Part shown: piece by piece, positions 23,873-35,118 of the stretch
How positions within the stretch are numbered: position 1 is the first letter of the stretch
Layout: each line of letters opens with the position of its first letter
Origin: Streptomyces microflavus
GTDB taxonomy: Bacteria; Actinomycetota; Actinomycetes; Streptomycetales; Streptomycetaceae
Length of the DNA stretch: 64,000 bases
NCBI RefSeq assembly: GCF_014650075.1
Contig: NZ_BMUG01000002.1
Location: forward strand, 496,001-560,000
Reading direction: 5' to 3'
Notes under the pieces: generated by a model
The model's input: the letters and a program-made list of their open reading frames with translations, nothing else
Database searches by the model: none
Told to the model about the DNA's origin: nothing
Position numbers and translations under genes: made by a program

Positions 23873-25324
23873 ATGAGTCTGTCCCTGCGCTTCGCCGCCG
23901 GATCGCACAAGGGCATGATCCGGGAGGGGAACGAGGACTCCGGCTATGCCGGCCCGCGCCTTCTCGCCATCGCCGACGGCATGGGCGGCCAGGCGGCCGG
24001 TGAGGTCGCCAGCTCCGAGGTGATCTCCACGCTCGTCCAGCTCGACGACGACGTACCGGGCTCGGACATCCTCACCTCGCTCGCCACGGCGGTGCAGCAG
24101 GCCAACGACCAGCTGCGCGTCATGGTCGAGGAGGACCCCCAGCTGGAGGGCATGGGCACCACGCTCACCGCCCTGCTCTGGACCGGCCAGCGCCTCGGCC
24201 TGGTGCACGTCGGCGACTCCCGCGCATATCTGCTGCGCGACGGCGTCCTGACGCAGATCACCCAGGACCACACCTGGGTGCAGCGCCTCGTCGACGAGGG
24301 CCGCATCACCGAGGAAGAGGCCACCACCCACCCGCAGCGCTCCCTGCTGATGCGGGCACTGGGCAGCGGCGACCATGTCGAGCCGGACCTCTCCATCCGC
24401 GAGGTCCGCGCCGGTGACCGCTATCTGATCTGCTCCGACGGCCTCTCCGGCGTGGTCTCCCACCAGACGATGGAAGAGACCCTGGCCAGCTACCAGGGCC
24501 CGCAGGAGACCATCCAGGAGCTCATCCAGCTGGCTCTGCGCGGCGGTGGCCCCGACAACATCACCTGCATCGTGGCCGACGTCCTGGACGTCGACAACAA
24601 CGACACCCTGGCCGGCCGGCTCAACGACACCCCGGTCGTCGTCGGCGCGGTCGCGGAGAACCAGGCGGCCCAGCTGAGCGACGGCGGGGCCATGCAGACC
24701 CCCGCCGGGCGCGCGGCCGGGCTCGGCCGTCCCGCCCCGGCCCCGCAGGGCGGCTTCGGCCCGCCCGGCAGCGGCGACGCCGGCTACGGCTCCATGCCGG
24801 ACGGTTCGTACGACTCCTACACCGACGACGACCTGGCCAAGCCGCGCGGCGGCCGTAAATGGCTCAAGCGTTCCGTCTTCACCGTGCTGGCGCTGGCCGT
24901 GATCGGCGGTGGCCTCTACGGCGGCTACCGCTGGACGCAGACCCAGTTCTACGTCGGCGCGCAGAACGAGAACGTGGCGCTGTTCCGCGGCATCAGCCAG
25001 GACCTCGCCTGGATCTCGCTCTCCGAGGTCGAGAAGAACCACCCCGAGATCGAGCTCAAGTACCTGCCGCCGTACCAGCGCAAGCAGGTCGAGGCCACGA
25101 TCGCCGAGGGCAGCATCACCGACGCCCGCAAGAAGGTCGACGAACTCGCCGCCCAGGCCTCCGCCTGCAAGAAGGACGCGCAGCGCCGCGCGGCCGAGAC
25201 CGAGGCCGAGACTTCCGCCACTCCGCCCACCGCGGGGACCAAGCCGACCAAAGCGACTCCCACTCCCGGCCCCAGCCTCTCGGAGGAAGAGAAGAAGCTG
25301 GTCCCGCAGTGCGGTAAGCAGTAA
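23873..25324 (+). CDS. pstP: PP2C-family Ser/Thr protein phosphatase (PstP)
   Basis: 483 aa. The PP2C domain (residues 1–240) contains the metal-binding motifs GMIREGNEDSGYAGPRLLAI and ADGMGGQAAGE, then VGDSRAYLLRDG and CSDGLSGV, and GGGPDNITCIVADV. A Gly/Pro linker, a membrane helix near residue 350 (KRSVFTVLALAVIGGGLYGG) and an extracytoplasmic tail follow. It dephosphorylates PknB and its substrates. The start is uncertain: 23873 matches where family members begin, but GTG 23822 has a better ribosome site (GGAGGG, 23808–23813) and would add 17 residues. Confidence 0.9.
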   Translation: MSLSLRFAAGSHKGMIREGNEDSGYAGPRLLAIADGMGGQAAGEVASSEVISTLVQLDDDVPGSDILTSLATAVQQANDQLRVMVEEDPQLEGMGTTLTALLWTGQRLGLVHVGDSRAYLLRDGVLTQITQDHTWVQRLVDEGRITEEEATTHPQRSLLMRALGSGDHVEPDLSIREVRAGDRYLICSDGLSGVVSHQTMEETLASYQGPQETIQELIQLALRGGGPDNITCIVADVLDVDNNDTLAGRLNDTPVVVGAVAENQAAQLSDGGAMQTPAGRAAGLGRPAPAPQGGFGPPGSGDAGYGSMPDGSYDSYTDDDLAKPRGGRKWLKRSVFTVLALAVIGGGLYGGYRWTQTQFYVGAQNENVALFRGISQDLAWISLSEVEKNHPEIELKYLPPYQRKQVEATIAEGSITDARKKVDELAAQASACKKDAQRRAAETEAETSATPPTAGTKPTKATPTPGPSLSEEEKKLVPQCGKQ

Positions 25325-25346
25325 GCCGTAGGGGGCCTTCAGCACC

Positions 25347-26747
25347 ATGAGCGTTGTCACCAACACGACCACCATCGGCGCGATCGACGCACCGAGCCGC
25401 CGCAACACCGAGCTGGCGCTGGTCATCTTCGCCGTCGCCATCTCGGTGTTCGCCTACGCCAACGTGGGCCTCGCCCTCAACGGCGAACTGCCCTCCGGCA
25501 TGCTCGGTTACGGAGCGGGGCTCGCCCTGCTCGGCGGCGTCGCCCACCTCGTGGTGCGCAGGTTCGCCAAGTACGCCGACCCGCTGCTGCTGCCCCTGGC
25601 CACCCTGCTCAACGGCCTGGGCCTGGCGCTCATCTGGCGCCTCGACCAGTCGGAGCGGCTGCTCGCCCACCCCAGCTTCGCGCCCGCCGCCTCCAAGCAG
25701 CTGATCTTCTCGGCGATGGGGGTCGCGCTCTTCGTGGGAGTGCTGCTCCTGCTGAAGGACCACCGCATCCTCCAGCGCTACACCTACATCTCCATGGTGG
25801 TGGCGCTGGTCCTGCTGATCCTGCCGATGTTCTTCCCGGCCCAGTTCGGCGCGAAGATCTGGATCACCATCCCCGGGATCGGATCCATCCAGCCCGGTGA
25901 GTTCGCGAAGATCGTCATCGCGGTGTTCTTCTCCGGCTACCTGATGGTGAAGCGGGACGCCCTGGCACTGGCCAGCCGCCGCTTCATGGGCATGTACCTG
26001 CCCCGCGGACGCGACCTCGGTCCGATCCTGGCCATCTGGGCCATGTCGATCCTGATCCTCGTCTTCGAGACCGACCTGGGTACCTCGCTGCTCTTCTTCG
26101 GCATGTTCGTCGTCATGCTCTACGTGGCCACCGAACGCACCAGCTGGATCGTCTTCGGTCTGGTCATGTCGGCCGTGGGCGCCGTCGGTGTGGCCTCGTT
26201 CGAGCCGCACGTGCAGGACCGTGTCACCGCCTGGCTCGACCCGTTCGCCGGCTGGGGAACGCACCCGGCCAGTGAGCAGATGGCCCAGGTGCTGATGTCC
26301 TTCGGCTCCGGCGGCACGCTCGGGACCGGGCTCGGCCAGGGCCACTCCGACCTGATCCTCTTCGCGGCCAACACCGACTTCATCCTCGCCACCGTCGGCG
26401 AGGAGCTCGGGCTCGCCGGGGTGATGGCGTTCCTCCTGCTGTACGGGCTGATCGTCGAGCGCGGTGTGCGCACCGCCCTGGCCGCCCGCGACCCGTTCGG
26501 CAAGCTGCTGGCCATCGGGCTCTCCGGCGCCTTCGCCATCCAGGTCTTCGTCGTCGCCGGCGGTGTGATGGGCCTCATCCCGCTCACCGGTATGACGATG
26601 CCGTTCCTCGCGGCCGGTGGTTCGTCGGTCATCGCCAACTGGGCCCTGATCGGCATCCTGATCCGGATCAGTGACACCGCCCGCCGTCCCGCACCGGCGC
26701 CCGCACCCTCGACCGATGCCGAAATGACGCAGGTGGTCCGTCCGTGA
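25347..26747 (+). CDS. rodA: FtsW/RodA/SpoVE-family peptidoglycan polymerase
   Basis: 466 aa with about ten membrane helices, the SEDS fold. Recognisable family stretches are PGIGSIQPGEFAKIVIAVFF, FETDLGTSLLFFGMF, and FAANTDFILATVGEELGLAG, with the essential Asp of SEDS polymerases in the last. It polymerises lipid II together with the class B penicillin-binding protein encoded next (pbpA, 4-bp overlap). Cofunction with the PbpA partner is standard for adjacent SEDS–bPBP pairs. Confidence 0.94.
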   Translation: MSVVTNTTTIGAIDAPSRRNTELALVIFAVAISVFAYANVGLALNGELPSGMLGYGAGLALLGGVAHLVVRRFAKYADPLLLPLATLLNGLGLALIWRLDQSERLLAHPSFAPAASKQLIFSAMGVALFVGVLLLLKDHRILQRYTYISMVVALVLLILPMFFPAQFGAKIWITIPGIGSIQPGEFAKIVIAVFFSGYLMVKRDALALASRRFMGMYLPRGRDLGPILAIWAMSILILVFETDLGTSLLFFGMFVVMLYVATERTSWIVFGLVMSAVGAVGVASFEPHVQDRVTAWLDPFAGWGTHPASEQMAQVLMSFGSGGTLGTGLGQGHSDLILFAANTDFILATVGEELGLAGVMAFLLLYGLIVERGVRTALAARDPFGKLLAIGLSGAFAIQVFVVAGGVMGLIPLTGMTMPFLAAGGSSVIANWALIGILIRISDTARRPAPAPAPSTDAEMTQVVRP

Positions 26748-28201
26748 ACAAGCCCCTGCGCCGCGTCGCGATCTTCTGCGGCCTGCTGATGCTCGCCCTG
26801 CTCCTCCGGGACAACTGGATCCAGTACGTCCGCGCCGACGAGCTGACCAACCGCGCCGAGAACCGCCGTATCCGCATCGAGCGGTACGCCCACGAGCGCG
26901 GCAACATCATCGTGGACGGCAAGGCCGTCACCGGGTCCGTCGAGGCCAACGGCAGCGACTTCCGGTACAAGCGGGTCTGGAAGGACGGCCCCCTGTGGGC
27001 CCCCGTGACCGGCTACTCCTCGCAGGCCTTCGACTCCTCGCAGCTGGAGAACCTCGAGGACGGCATCCTCACCGGCAACGACGACCAGCTCTTCTTCAAC
27101 CGCACCCTGTCGATGTTCACCGGGGAGAAGAAGCAGGGCGGCAACGTCGTCACCACCCTCAACGGGGCCGCCCAGAAGGCCGCCTTCAAGGGGCTCGGGG
27201 ACAAGAAGGGCGCCGTCGTCGCCCTCGACCCGCAGACCGGTGCCATCCTCGCGCTGGCGAGCACCCCCTCGTACGACCCCTCGGTCTTCGCGGGCAACTC
27301 CGACAAGGACTCCGCGGCCCGGGAGAAGCTCCTGAAGGACAAGGACAAGCCGATGCTCAACCGGGCATTGCGCGAGACCTATCCGCCGGGCTCCACCTTC
27401 AAGGTCGTCACCGCCGCCGCCGCCCTGGAGAACGGGCTCTACGACGACATCGACGCCAAGACGGAGTCGCCGCTGCCCTGGACGCTGCCGCAGACGACCG
27501 TCCCGCTGCAGAACGAGGGCAACATCCCCTGCGAGAACGCGTCGCTGCGCGAGGCCCTGCGGGTGTCGTGCAACTCCGTCTTCGGGAAGATGAGCGACGA
27601 CCTCGGCAACAAGAAGATGATCGAGCAGACGGACAAGTTCGGCTTCAACAAGGAAGTCTTCACCCCCGTCCGCGCCGACGCGAGCATCTACCCCGAGGAC
27701 AACAAGCCGCAGAACGCGATGGCCGGCATCGGCCAGGCGTCCAACCGGACCACCCCGCTCCAGATGGCCATGGTGGCCTCCGCGATCGCCAACGACGGCA
27801 AGCTGATGCAGCCGTACATGGTCGCCAAGCGCCAGGCCCCCAACCTGGACGACGTCTACACCGCCGAACCCGAGGAGCTCAGCCGGGCGCTGTCCGGCGA
27901 GAACGCCCAGAAGGTCCAGCAGATGATGGAGACCGTCGTCAAGGACGGCACGGGAACCAGGGCACAGATCCCCGGCGTCACAGTGGGCGGCAAGACCGGT
28001 ACCGCCCAGCACGGTCTGAACAACAGCGAGAAGCCCTACGCCTGGTTCATCTCGTACGCGAAGACCGACAACGGCTCCCCGGTCGCCGTCGCCGTCGTGG
28101 TCGAGGACGGCAACGCCAACCGGGACGACATCTCCGGTGGCGGGCTGGCCGCTCCGATCGCGCGCGATGTGATGAAGGCGGTCATCGACAGCAAGCAGTG
28201 A
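26744..28201 (+). CDS. pbpA: Class B penicillin-binding protein PbpA (transpeptidase)
   Basis: 485 aa. Short cytoplasmic N-terminus, one membrane helix (RRVAIFCGLLMLALLL), and a C-terminal transpeptidase domain with all three motifs: STFK (acyl-serine, PPGSTFKVVTA), SCN (VSCNSVFGKM) and KTG (GGKTGTAQ). It cross-links the glycan strands made by the adjacent RodA. GTG start 26744 overlaps the rodA TGA. Smaller than FtsI and lacking a PASTA domain, as in mycobacterial PbpA. Confidence 0.94.
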   Translation: MNKPLRRVAIFCGLLMLALLLRDNWIQYVRADELTNRAENRRIRIERYAHERGNIIVDGKAVTGSVEANGSDFRYKRVWKDGPLWAPVTGYSSQAFDSSQLENLEDGILTGNDDQLFFNRTLSMFTGEKKQGGNVVTTLNGAAQKAAFKGLGDKKGAVVALDPQTGAILALASTPSYDPSVFAGNSDKDSAAREKLLKDKDKPMLNRALRETYPPGSTFKVVTAAAALENGLYDDIDAKTESPLPWTLPQTTVPLQNEGNIPCENASLREALRVSCNSVFGKMSDDLGNKKMIEQTDKFGFNKEVFTPVRADASIYPEDNKPQNAMAGIGQASNRTTPLQMAMVASAIANDGKLMQPYMVAKRQAPNLDDVYTAEPEELSRALSGENAQKVQQMMETVVKDGTGTRAQIPGVTVGGKTGTAQHGLNNSEKPYAWFISYAKTDNGSPVAVAVVVEDGNANRDDISGGGLAAPIARDVMKAVIDSKQ

Positions 28202-28374
28202 GACCCGTCACGGCGGTCGCCCGTCCATACCGGACATCGCATACCGGTCGGATATCGGCTTGCCGGGTGCGGGCTGATCACCTGCCGCGTGCCCGGTAGC
28301 GTATGCGCGAACAGCGCACCGCCGGACCACACACACGGGTGCGGTCAGGACTGACGGAGAGGGCTGGAACAGTT

Positions 28375-30369
<1,995 letters not shown>

Positions 30370-30396
30370 CGCCCGCAGCAGGCACGACGTACGGAG

Positions 30397-30432
30397 AAGG
30401 CCCCGGTCACCGTGGATGGTGACCGGGGCCTT
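30397..30432. terminator. Terminator after pknB
   Basis: Arms AAGGCCCCGGTCACC and GGTGACCGGGGCCTT with a six-base loop, 27 bp after the pknB stop and facing the convergent sortase gene. Likely works in both directions. Confidence 0.85.
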
Positions 30433-30446
30433 CGCCGTACCTGCTG

Positions 30447-30470
30447 TGTTCGCGTGTTCGCGTGTTCGCG
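30447..30470. repeat. Three tandem copies of an 8-mer
   Basis: TGTTCGCG three times without interruption between the terminator and the sortase stop codon. A short simple repeat; no function apparent. Confidence 0.7.
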
Positions 30471-30485
30471 GGGAGGACGGCGCGG

Positions 30486-31217
30486 CTAGAGCAGCTCCAC
30501 CGGCTTCGTACGGTCCTTGTCGACCTTCTCCGTACGCTCCAGCTCGCCCCAGACGATGTACCGGTACTTCGACGTGTAGACCGGGGTGCAGGTCGTCAGC
30601 GTGATGTAGCGGCCGGGCTTCTCCGCGCCCGACTCCTCCGGGACCGGCTGGATCACATCGACGTTGAACTTCGAGGTCTCGGGGAGCGACTTGTAGACCT
30701 TGTAGACGTACCAGGTGTCCTTGGTCTCGAAGACGACCGCGTCACCGTTCTTCAGCTTGTCGATGTTGTGGAACTTGGCGCCGTGCCCGTCCCGGTGCGC
30801 GGCCAGCGTGAAGTTGCCCTCGTCGTCCCAGGGGAGGGCGGAGGGGACCGGGTCGGTGTAGTAGCCCGCGATGCCGTTGTTGAGTGTCTTGGGGTCGGTG
30901 CCCTTCTTGACCAGCACCTCGCCGTTCTTCATGGCGGGGACGTGCAGGAAGCCGATGCCGTCCTTGGTGTCCAGGGCACCCGGACCGTCCGCCCACTTGC
31001 TGCGGACCGTGTCGCCCTGCTTGTCGGCCTCCCGGTCGGCGAGCACGTTGGTCCACCACAGGGAGTACGCGACGAAGAGCGCGAGCACCAGGCCCGCGGT
31101 GATCAGCAGCTCGCCGAAGACGCTGACGGCGGTGGCGATGGGGTGCCTGTTGCCGGGGCGGGGTGCCGGGGGCGTGGACGCGTCGGTCCGCTCGTCGTGC
31201 TCGGTCCTCGCTGCCAC
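30486..31217 (-). CDS. srtE2: Class E sortase (SrtE2-like)
   Basis: 243 aa. N-terminal hydrophilic region, one membrane helix (VFGELLITAGLVLALFVAYS), then the sortase barrel with the catalytic His in LAAHRDGHGAKFHNI, Cys in ITLTTCTP and Arg in SKYRYIVWG. Class E enzymes of Streptomyces recognise LAXTG motifs. In S. coelicolor the two sortases next to pknB (SrtE1, SrtE2) anchor long chaplins needed for aerial hyphae; synteny suggests the same role here. 25 bp downstream of the second sortase gene. Confidence 0.9.
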   Translation of the reverse strand: MAARTEHDERTDASTPPAPRPGNRHPIATAVSVFGELLITAGLVLALFVAYSLWWTNVLADREADKQGDTVRSKWADGPGALDTKDGIGFLHVPAMKNGEVLVKKGTDPKTLNNGIAGYYTDPVPSALPWDDEGNFTLAAHRDGHGAKFHNIDKLKNGDAVVFETKDTWYVYKVYKSLPETSKFNVDVIQPVPEESGAEKPGRYITLTTCTPVYTSKYRYIVWGELERTEKVDKDRTKPVELL

Positions 31218-31242
31218 CGCACCGCCCCTGTCGTGATGATGT

Positions 31243-32556
31243 TCAGCCCACGAGCGCTTTGGGCTTTCCCTCGCTGCGCGGCCGTTCGTCGACCATCTTG
31301 CCCCAGACGATCAGCCGGTAGGTACTCGTGAACTCCGGGGTGCAGGTCGTCAGCGTGAGGTACCGGCCCGGCTTGTCGAACCCGGATCCGACCGGGACGG
31401 GTTCGATCACCGAGATGTTGGACGGCGAGGTCTGCGGCAGGACGCTGGTCATCTCGTACGTGTAGTACGCGTCCCTCGTCTCGACGACGATCGGGTCGCC
31501 GGGGGTGAGCGTGTTGACGTAGCGGAACGGCTCCCCGTGGGTGTTGCGGTGGCCCGCCACCGCGAAGTTGCCCTGCTTGTCCTCGGGCATCGCCGTCTTC
31601 AGCTTGCCCTCGCCGTAGTGGCCGAGCATGCCCCGGTCCAGGACCTTCTCCTTGTTGATGCCCTCGGCGATCGGGACGACGACGTCCAGCTTGGGGATGT
31701 GCATGATCGCGAAGCCCTGGCCGGGCGCGAACACCCCTGGCTTGCCCGCCCCCTTGGCCCACTCCTCCTGGATCTTGTCCGTCTCCCGGCCGGCGATCTG
31801 CTCGGCCCTGACGTTGGTCCACCAGAGCTGGTAGGTGACGAACAGCAGCATCAGGACGCCCAGCGAGATGAAGACCTCGCCGACGACCCGGCTGGCGACC
31901 ACGGCCGGACTGTCCTTGGCGGCCTTCGCCGCGCGCCGCGCCTCCATCCGGGACAGCGGTGCGGCGGGTGTGGCGGCCGCTGCGGACGCCGGGGCGGGAC
32001 GGCGGCCGCGCCCCTTGGCCGCCCGGCGCCGCTCGGCACGTCCTCCGGTGACCGGTTCGGTCGGCGCGGGTCCTTCGGGCGGCCCGGAGCGGCCGTGCGG
32101 CTCCGCCACTATTCGCCTGGTGTCCGCGGTCCGCAGCCCCAGGGTCTCGTCGGGAACGGGCGGTGTCACCGTTACGCGACGGGGCCCGGGGTCCGGAGCG
32201 GGCGCGGGAACAGCCGCGGGAACAGGCGCAGGGGCCTGCTGGGCGCCGTACCAGTCCCGTTGGTACCCCTCGGGGTCGTACCACTCGTCCGGGGCCCCCT
32301 GCGGCTGCTCAGGGCCCCCGTACGCCTGGGGCCGGGCCCCGTCCACCGGCGCGGCGTCCTGGCTCACACCGGTGCCCGTGTCGTCCTGGGCGGTGTCGCT
32401 CCGGAACCACGGGGAGGTGTGCTGCTCCGGCAGCGGGTCGTTGAGCGGATCCGCGAGACCCTCCACCGCCGCCACGAACGCCCCGTCGGCCCCGTACGCC
32501 CCTTGCTCGTACGGGCCCTGAAGTCCGGTGTCGTCCTCGGGGCGGGGTGCGGTCAC
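31243..32556 (-). CDS. srtE1: Class E sortase with long cytoplasmic N-terminus (SrtE1-like)
   Basis: 437 aa from GTG 32556, which overlaps the TGA of the amidotransferase gene. Residues 1–215 are disordered, rich in Pro, Asp, Gln and Arg. One membrane helix follows (VFISLGVLMLLFVTYQLWW) and the sortase domain with AGHRNTHGEPFRYVN, LTLTTCTP and TYRLIVWG holding His, Cys and Arg. The extra N-terminal length compared with SrtE2 is typical of SrtE1. The frame is open much further upstream but that part is antisense-type shadow of the amidotransferase. Chaplin anchoring is inferred from synteny. Confidence 0.88.
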   Translation of the reverse strand: MTAPRPEDDTGLQGPYEQGAYGADGAFVAAVEGLADPLNDPLPEQHTSPWFRSDTAQDDTGTGVSQDAAPVDGARPQAYGGPEQPQGAPDEWYDPEGYQRDWYGAQQAPAPVPAAVPAPAPDPGPRRVTVTPPVPDETLGLRTADTRRIVAEPHGRSGPPEGPAPTEPVTGGRAERRRAAKGRGRRPAPASAAAATPAAPLSRMEARRAAKAAKDSPAVVASRVVGEVFISLGVLMLLFVTYQLWWTNVRAEQIAGRETDKIQEEWAKGAGKPGVFAPGQGFAIMHIPKLDVVVPIAEGINKEKVLDRGMLGHYGEGKLKTAMPEDKQGNFAVAGHRNTHGEPFRYVNTLTPGDPIVVETRDAYYTYEMTSVLPQTSPSNISVIEPVPVGSGFDKPGRYLTLTTCTPEFTSTYRLIVWGKMVDERPRSEGKPKALVG

Positions 32557-33191
32557 GCGGCGGCCTTGCCCACCACCGGCGCGAGACCCGCCGACCGCGC
32601 GACGGCCCCCTGGTCGCCGCACTGCTCCAGCCAGTTGGCGAGCATCAGGTGGCCGTGCTCGGTGAGCACCGACTCGGGGTGGAACTGCACGCCCTCCACG
32701 GCCCGGTCCCGGTGGCGGAGCCCCATGATGATGCCGTCCGCCGTGCGGGCCGTCACCTCCAGCTCCGGTGGCAGCGCGGCCGGTTCGGCGGCGAGCGAGT
32801 GGTAGCGGGTCGCGGTGAAGGGGGAGGGCAGCCCGGCGAAGACGCCCTTGCCCTCGTGGTCCACGAGCGAGGTCTTGCCGTGCAGCAGCTCGGGGGCCCG
32901 GTCGACGACCCCGCCGTACGCGACGGCCATGGACTGCATGCCCAGGCAGACGCCGAAGACCGGGACGCCGGTGTCCGCGCAGTGGCGCACCATCTCGACG
33001 CAGACCCCGGCCTGCTCGGGCGTGCCGGGGCCGGGGGAGAGCAGGACGCCGTCGAAGCCGTCCTGGGCGTGGGCGGTGGTCACCTCGTCGTTGCGCAGCA
33101 CCTCGCACTCGGCGCCGAGCTGGTAGAGGTACTGGACGAGGTTGAAGACGAAGCTGTCGTAGTTGTCCACGACGAGGATGCGTGCGCTCAC
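32553..33191 (-). CDS. pabA: Class I glutamine amidotransferase, anthranilate/aminodeoxychorismate synthase component II
   Basis: 212 aa. Triad visible: nucleophile Cys in FGVCLGMQSMA, then His and Glu in GVQFHPESVLTEHG. The opening ARILVVDNYDSFVFNLVQYL and SPGPGTPEQAGVCVEMV are typical of TrpG/PabA. It supplies ammonia to a chorismate-using partner for folate or tryptophan synthesis, but no synthase component I is nearby. GTG start overlaps the TGA upstream, and its stop overlaps the sortase start, placing it inside a cell-surface operon. Confidence 0.92.
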   Translation of the reverse strand: MSARILVVDNYDSFVFNLVQYLYQLGAECEVLRNDEVTTAHAQDGFDGVLLSPGPGTPEQAGVCVEMVRHCADTGVPVFGVCLGMQSMAVAYGGVVDRAPELLHGKTSLVDHEGKGVFAGLPSPFTATRYHSLAAEPAALPPELEVTARTADGIIMGLRHRDRAVEGVQFHPESVLTEHGHLMLANWLEQCGDQGAVARSAGLAPVVGKAAA

Positions 33192-33376
33192 TGCCCGGCT
33201 CCTGCCCCACCGGCGCTCGCGCCGTCGACGGTCACATCACCGAACGGGAGCAGCGGCTCCGCCCAGGGGAAGACGTACTGGAACAGCGCGTAGACGACCG
33301 CGAGAACCAGCAGGAGTGCGATGACGCTCCGCACCCATGCGTTGCCCGGCAGATGCCGCCAGATCCAGCCGTACAT
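33188..33376 (-). CDS. Small single-helix membrane protein, function unknown
   Basis: 62 aa from ATG 33376, preceded by GGAGGGG with 5 bp spacing, which decides against the longer frame. Residues 1–13 (MYGWIWRHLPGNA) are cytoplasmic-looking; a membrane helix follows (VRSVIALLLVLAVVYALFQY) and a short acidic, Gly/Ala-rich tail. Conserved in position between the DUF881/third sortase genes and pabA, with a 4-bp overlap onto pabA. No family function is known to me. Confidence 0.8.
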   Translation of the reverse strand: MYGWIWRHLPGNAWVRSVIALLLVLAVVYALFQYVFPWAEPLLPFGDVTVDGASAGGAGAGQ

Positions 33377-33465
33377 GCTGACCCCTCCATTCGGTACCCG
33401 CACCAGACTAGAGTGCCGCGGCCGGAGAGTGGGTCAGCCTGTGGAAAACCCCGGCCGGGCCCGGG

Positions 33466-34176
33466 TCAGCCGGTAAGGTCCGGCGGCTTCCCCTCGCTCA
33501 CCGGCCGGGTCGCGTCCAGGTGCGCCCAGGCGATCAGCCGGTGGCTGCTGCCCCACTCGGGCTCGCAGGTGGTGAGGGTCAGATAGCGGCCGGGCCCCTC
33601 GAAGCCGGAGCGGCGGGGGACGGGGTCGACGACGGCCGTGTCGGTGGGCACGGTCCGGTAGGGCTCCTTGGCGATGCGGTACGTGAACCAGGTCGTGCCG
33701 TCGTTGACGATCACCGCGTCCCCGGGGCGCAGCTTCGGGAAGTCCTTGAAGGGGTCTCCGTACGTCCGGCGGTGTCCGGCCACCGCGAAGTTGCCGCTCT
33801 CCCCCGGCCGGGCGGTCCCGCTGTAGTGGCCGAGGCCCTTCTGCAAGGTCCTGGCCTCGGTGTTCTCCAGGACGGGCCACTCCCAGCCGGAGCCGAAGCG
33901 GGGGATACGCATGGTCGCGAACGGCTTTCCGTCGCGGTACGGGGACGGGGAGGCGGAGGGGGCCGACGGAGCTCCGGCGGAGGGCGCCGCGGGCTGCCGG
34001 GCCCACCGGCTGTTGAGCGTCGCGATCCCGTCGTCGGCCGCGTCGGCGGCCTTGACGCCCGTCCACAGCAGGACGTAGGCGACGAACAGGACGATCAGGG
34101 TGCCCACGGTGATGCACAGTTCGCTGAACGTTCGGACGACCAGTCGTAACGATCGCACCGACAGTGGTGACGGCAC
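33466..34176 (-). CDS. Class E sortase (third paralogue)
   Basis: 236 aa from GTG 34176, preceded by GGGGAGG. One N-terminal membrane helix (TFSELCITVGTLIVLFVAYV), a Ser/Pro-rich spacer, and a sortase domain with His in VAGHRRTYGDPFKDF, Cys in LTLTTCEP and Arg in SSHRLIAWA. It differs from the two neighbours in having Glu after the catalytic Cys (TCEP rather than TCTP). Same order of parts, so probably a duplicate with another substrate set. Confidence 0.88.
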   Translation of the reverse strand: MPSPLSVRSLRLVVRTFSELCITVGTLIVLFVAYVLLWTGVKAADAADDGIATLNSRWARQPAAPSAGAPSAPSASPSPYRDGKPFATMRIPRFGSGWEWPVLENTEARTLQKGLGHYSGTARPGESGNFAVAGHRRTYGDPFKDFPKLRPGDAVIVNDGTTWFTYRIAKEPYRTVPTDTAVVDPVPRRSGFEGPGRYLTLTTCEPEWGSSHRLIAWAHLDATRPVSEGKPPDLTG

Positions 34177-34207
34177 CGGACGGCCTCCCCGGGGGATCAG
34201 CTCGGGC

Positions 34208-34975
34208 TCACTCCACAGGCTTCGCGTAGTGGAGATCCACTGTGCCCGAGTAGCCGGGAAGAGTCACCGCGTCGTCCTCGTCGACTTTCCAGCCGAGCCC
34301 GTACGCCTTCACGTACAGCTGGTAGTTCTGGATCGCCGTGGAGTTGTTGAGCGCCTGCTTGAGCTTGCCGGGGTCGCCGACGGCGGTGACCTTGTACGGC
34401 GGGGAGTAGACCCGGCCCTGGAGGATCAGGGTGTTGCCGACGCACCGGACCGCGCTGGTGGAGATCAGCCGCTGGTCCATCACCTGGATCCCGCGCGCCC
34501 CGCCCTGCCAGAGGGCGTTCACCACGGCCTGGAGGTCCTGCTGGTGGATGACCAGGTCGTTGGGCTGGGGCTCGGGGTAGCCGGGGTTGGCGGTGGCGTC
34601 CGGGGGCGCGTCGTTGAGGGTGACGCTGACGGCGTCGCCGGTGATCTTCGTGGTGCCGGCCGCCTTCTCCAGCGCCTTCAGCTTGGCGTCCTCGGCCTCG
34701 GTGGAGCCGTCGTCGCGCTGGGCGAGCGCGTCGACGTCCGTGCGGGCGGTGGCGACCGCGTCGTTCAGCTCCGCGTTGTTCTCGCTGCGCTCCTTGATCA
34801 GGTCGGAGAGCTTGAGCAGGGAGGAGTCACTGCGCAGATTGGTGCCCTTGGCCGTGTTGGCGCTGGTGACGAAGATCAGTCCGGCCAGGGCGAAAACAGC
34901 AGCGGTGAGCCCCCGGACCGCCCACGCGGAGGTGTGCCGGACCGGGCCTTCGGGGGAGTCGGCAGAATTGCTCAA
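34208..34975 (-). CDS. DUF881-family membrane protein
   Basis: 255 aa, probable TTG start at 34975 behind AAGG. A short N-terminus, one membrane helix ([18 protein letters not shown]), a coiled-coil-like stretch (residues 55–110, [20 protein letters not shown]) and the DUF881 domain ([40 protein letters not shown]). DUF881 proteins cluster with division genes such as crgA and sepF in actinobacteria; function unknown. It is divergent from crgA and lies just upstream of the third sortase gene (31 bp gap). Confidence 0.85.
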   Translation of the reverse strand: MSNSADSPEGPVRHTSAWAVRGLTAAVFALAGLIFVTSANTAKGTNLRSDSSLLKLSDLIKERSENNAELNDAVATARTDVDALAQRDDGSTEAEDAKLKALEKAAGTTKITGDAVSVTLNDAPPDATANPGYPEPQPNDLVIHQQDLQAVVNALWQGGARGIQVMDQRLISTSAVRCVGNTLILQGRVYSPPYKVTAVGDPGKLKQALNNSTAIQNYQLYVKAYGLGWKVDEDDAVTLPGYSGTVDLHYAKPVE

Positions 34976-35118
34976 CGTACCCTTATCTCATCGGGCGCCA
35001 TGGAAGCACTACGCTAACGGACGCCCGGGGGAGGCAGCATTCCCCCTGGCACCCCCCGCCCCGGCGCCCGCCACAGATCCCTGCGCGGTCACGCAGCGCA
35101 TCGACAGGAGAGTCCCTC

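Noticed and set aside
23745..23876. A 43-codon open frame starting MSERSERA between fhaB and pstP
   Set aside because: No ribosome site and it overlaps pstP. Kept only as a repeat observation, not as a gene.
28303..28374. Upstream extension of pknB by 24 codons
   Set aside because: The kinase N-terminus matches the family from ATG 28375. The upstream segment looks like leader DNA.
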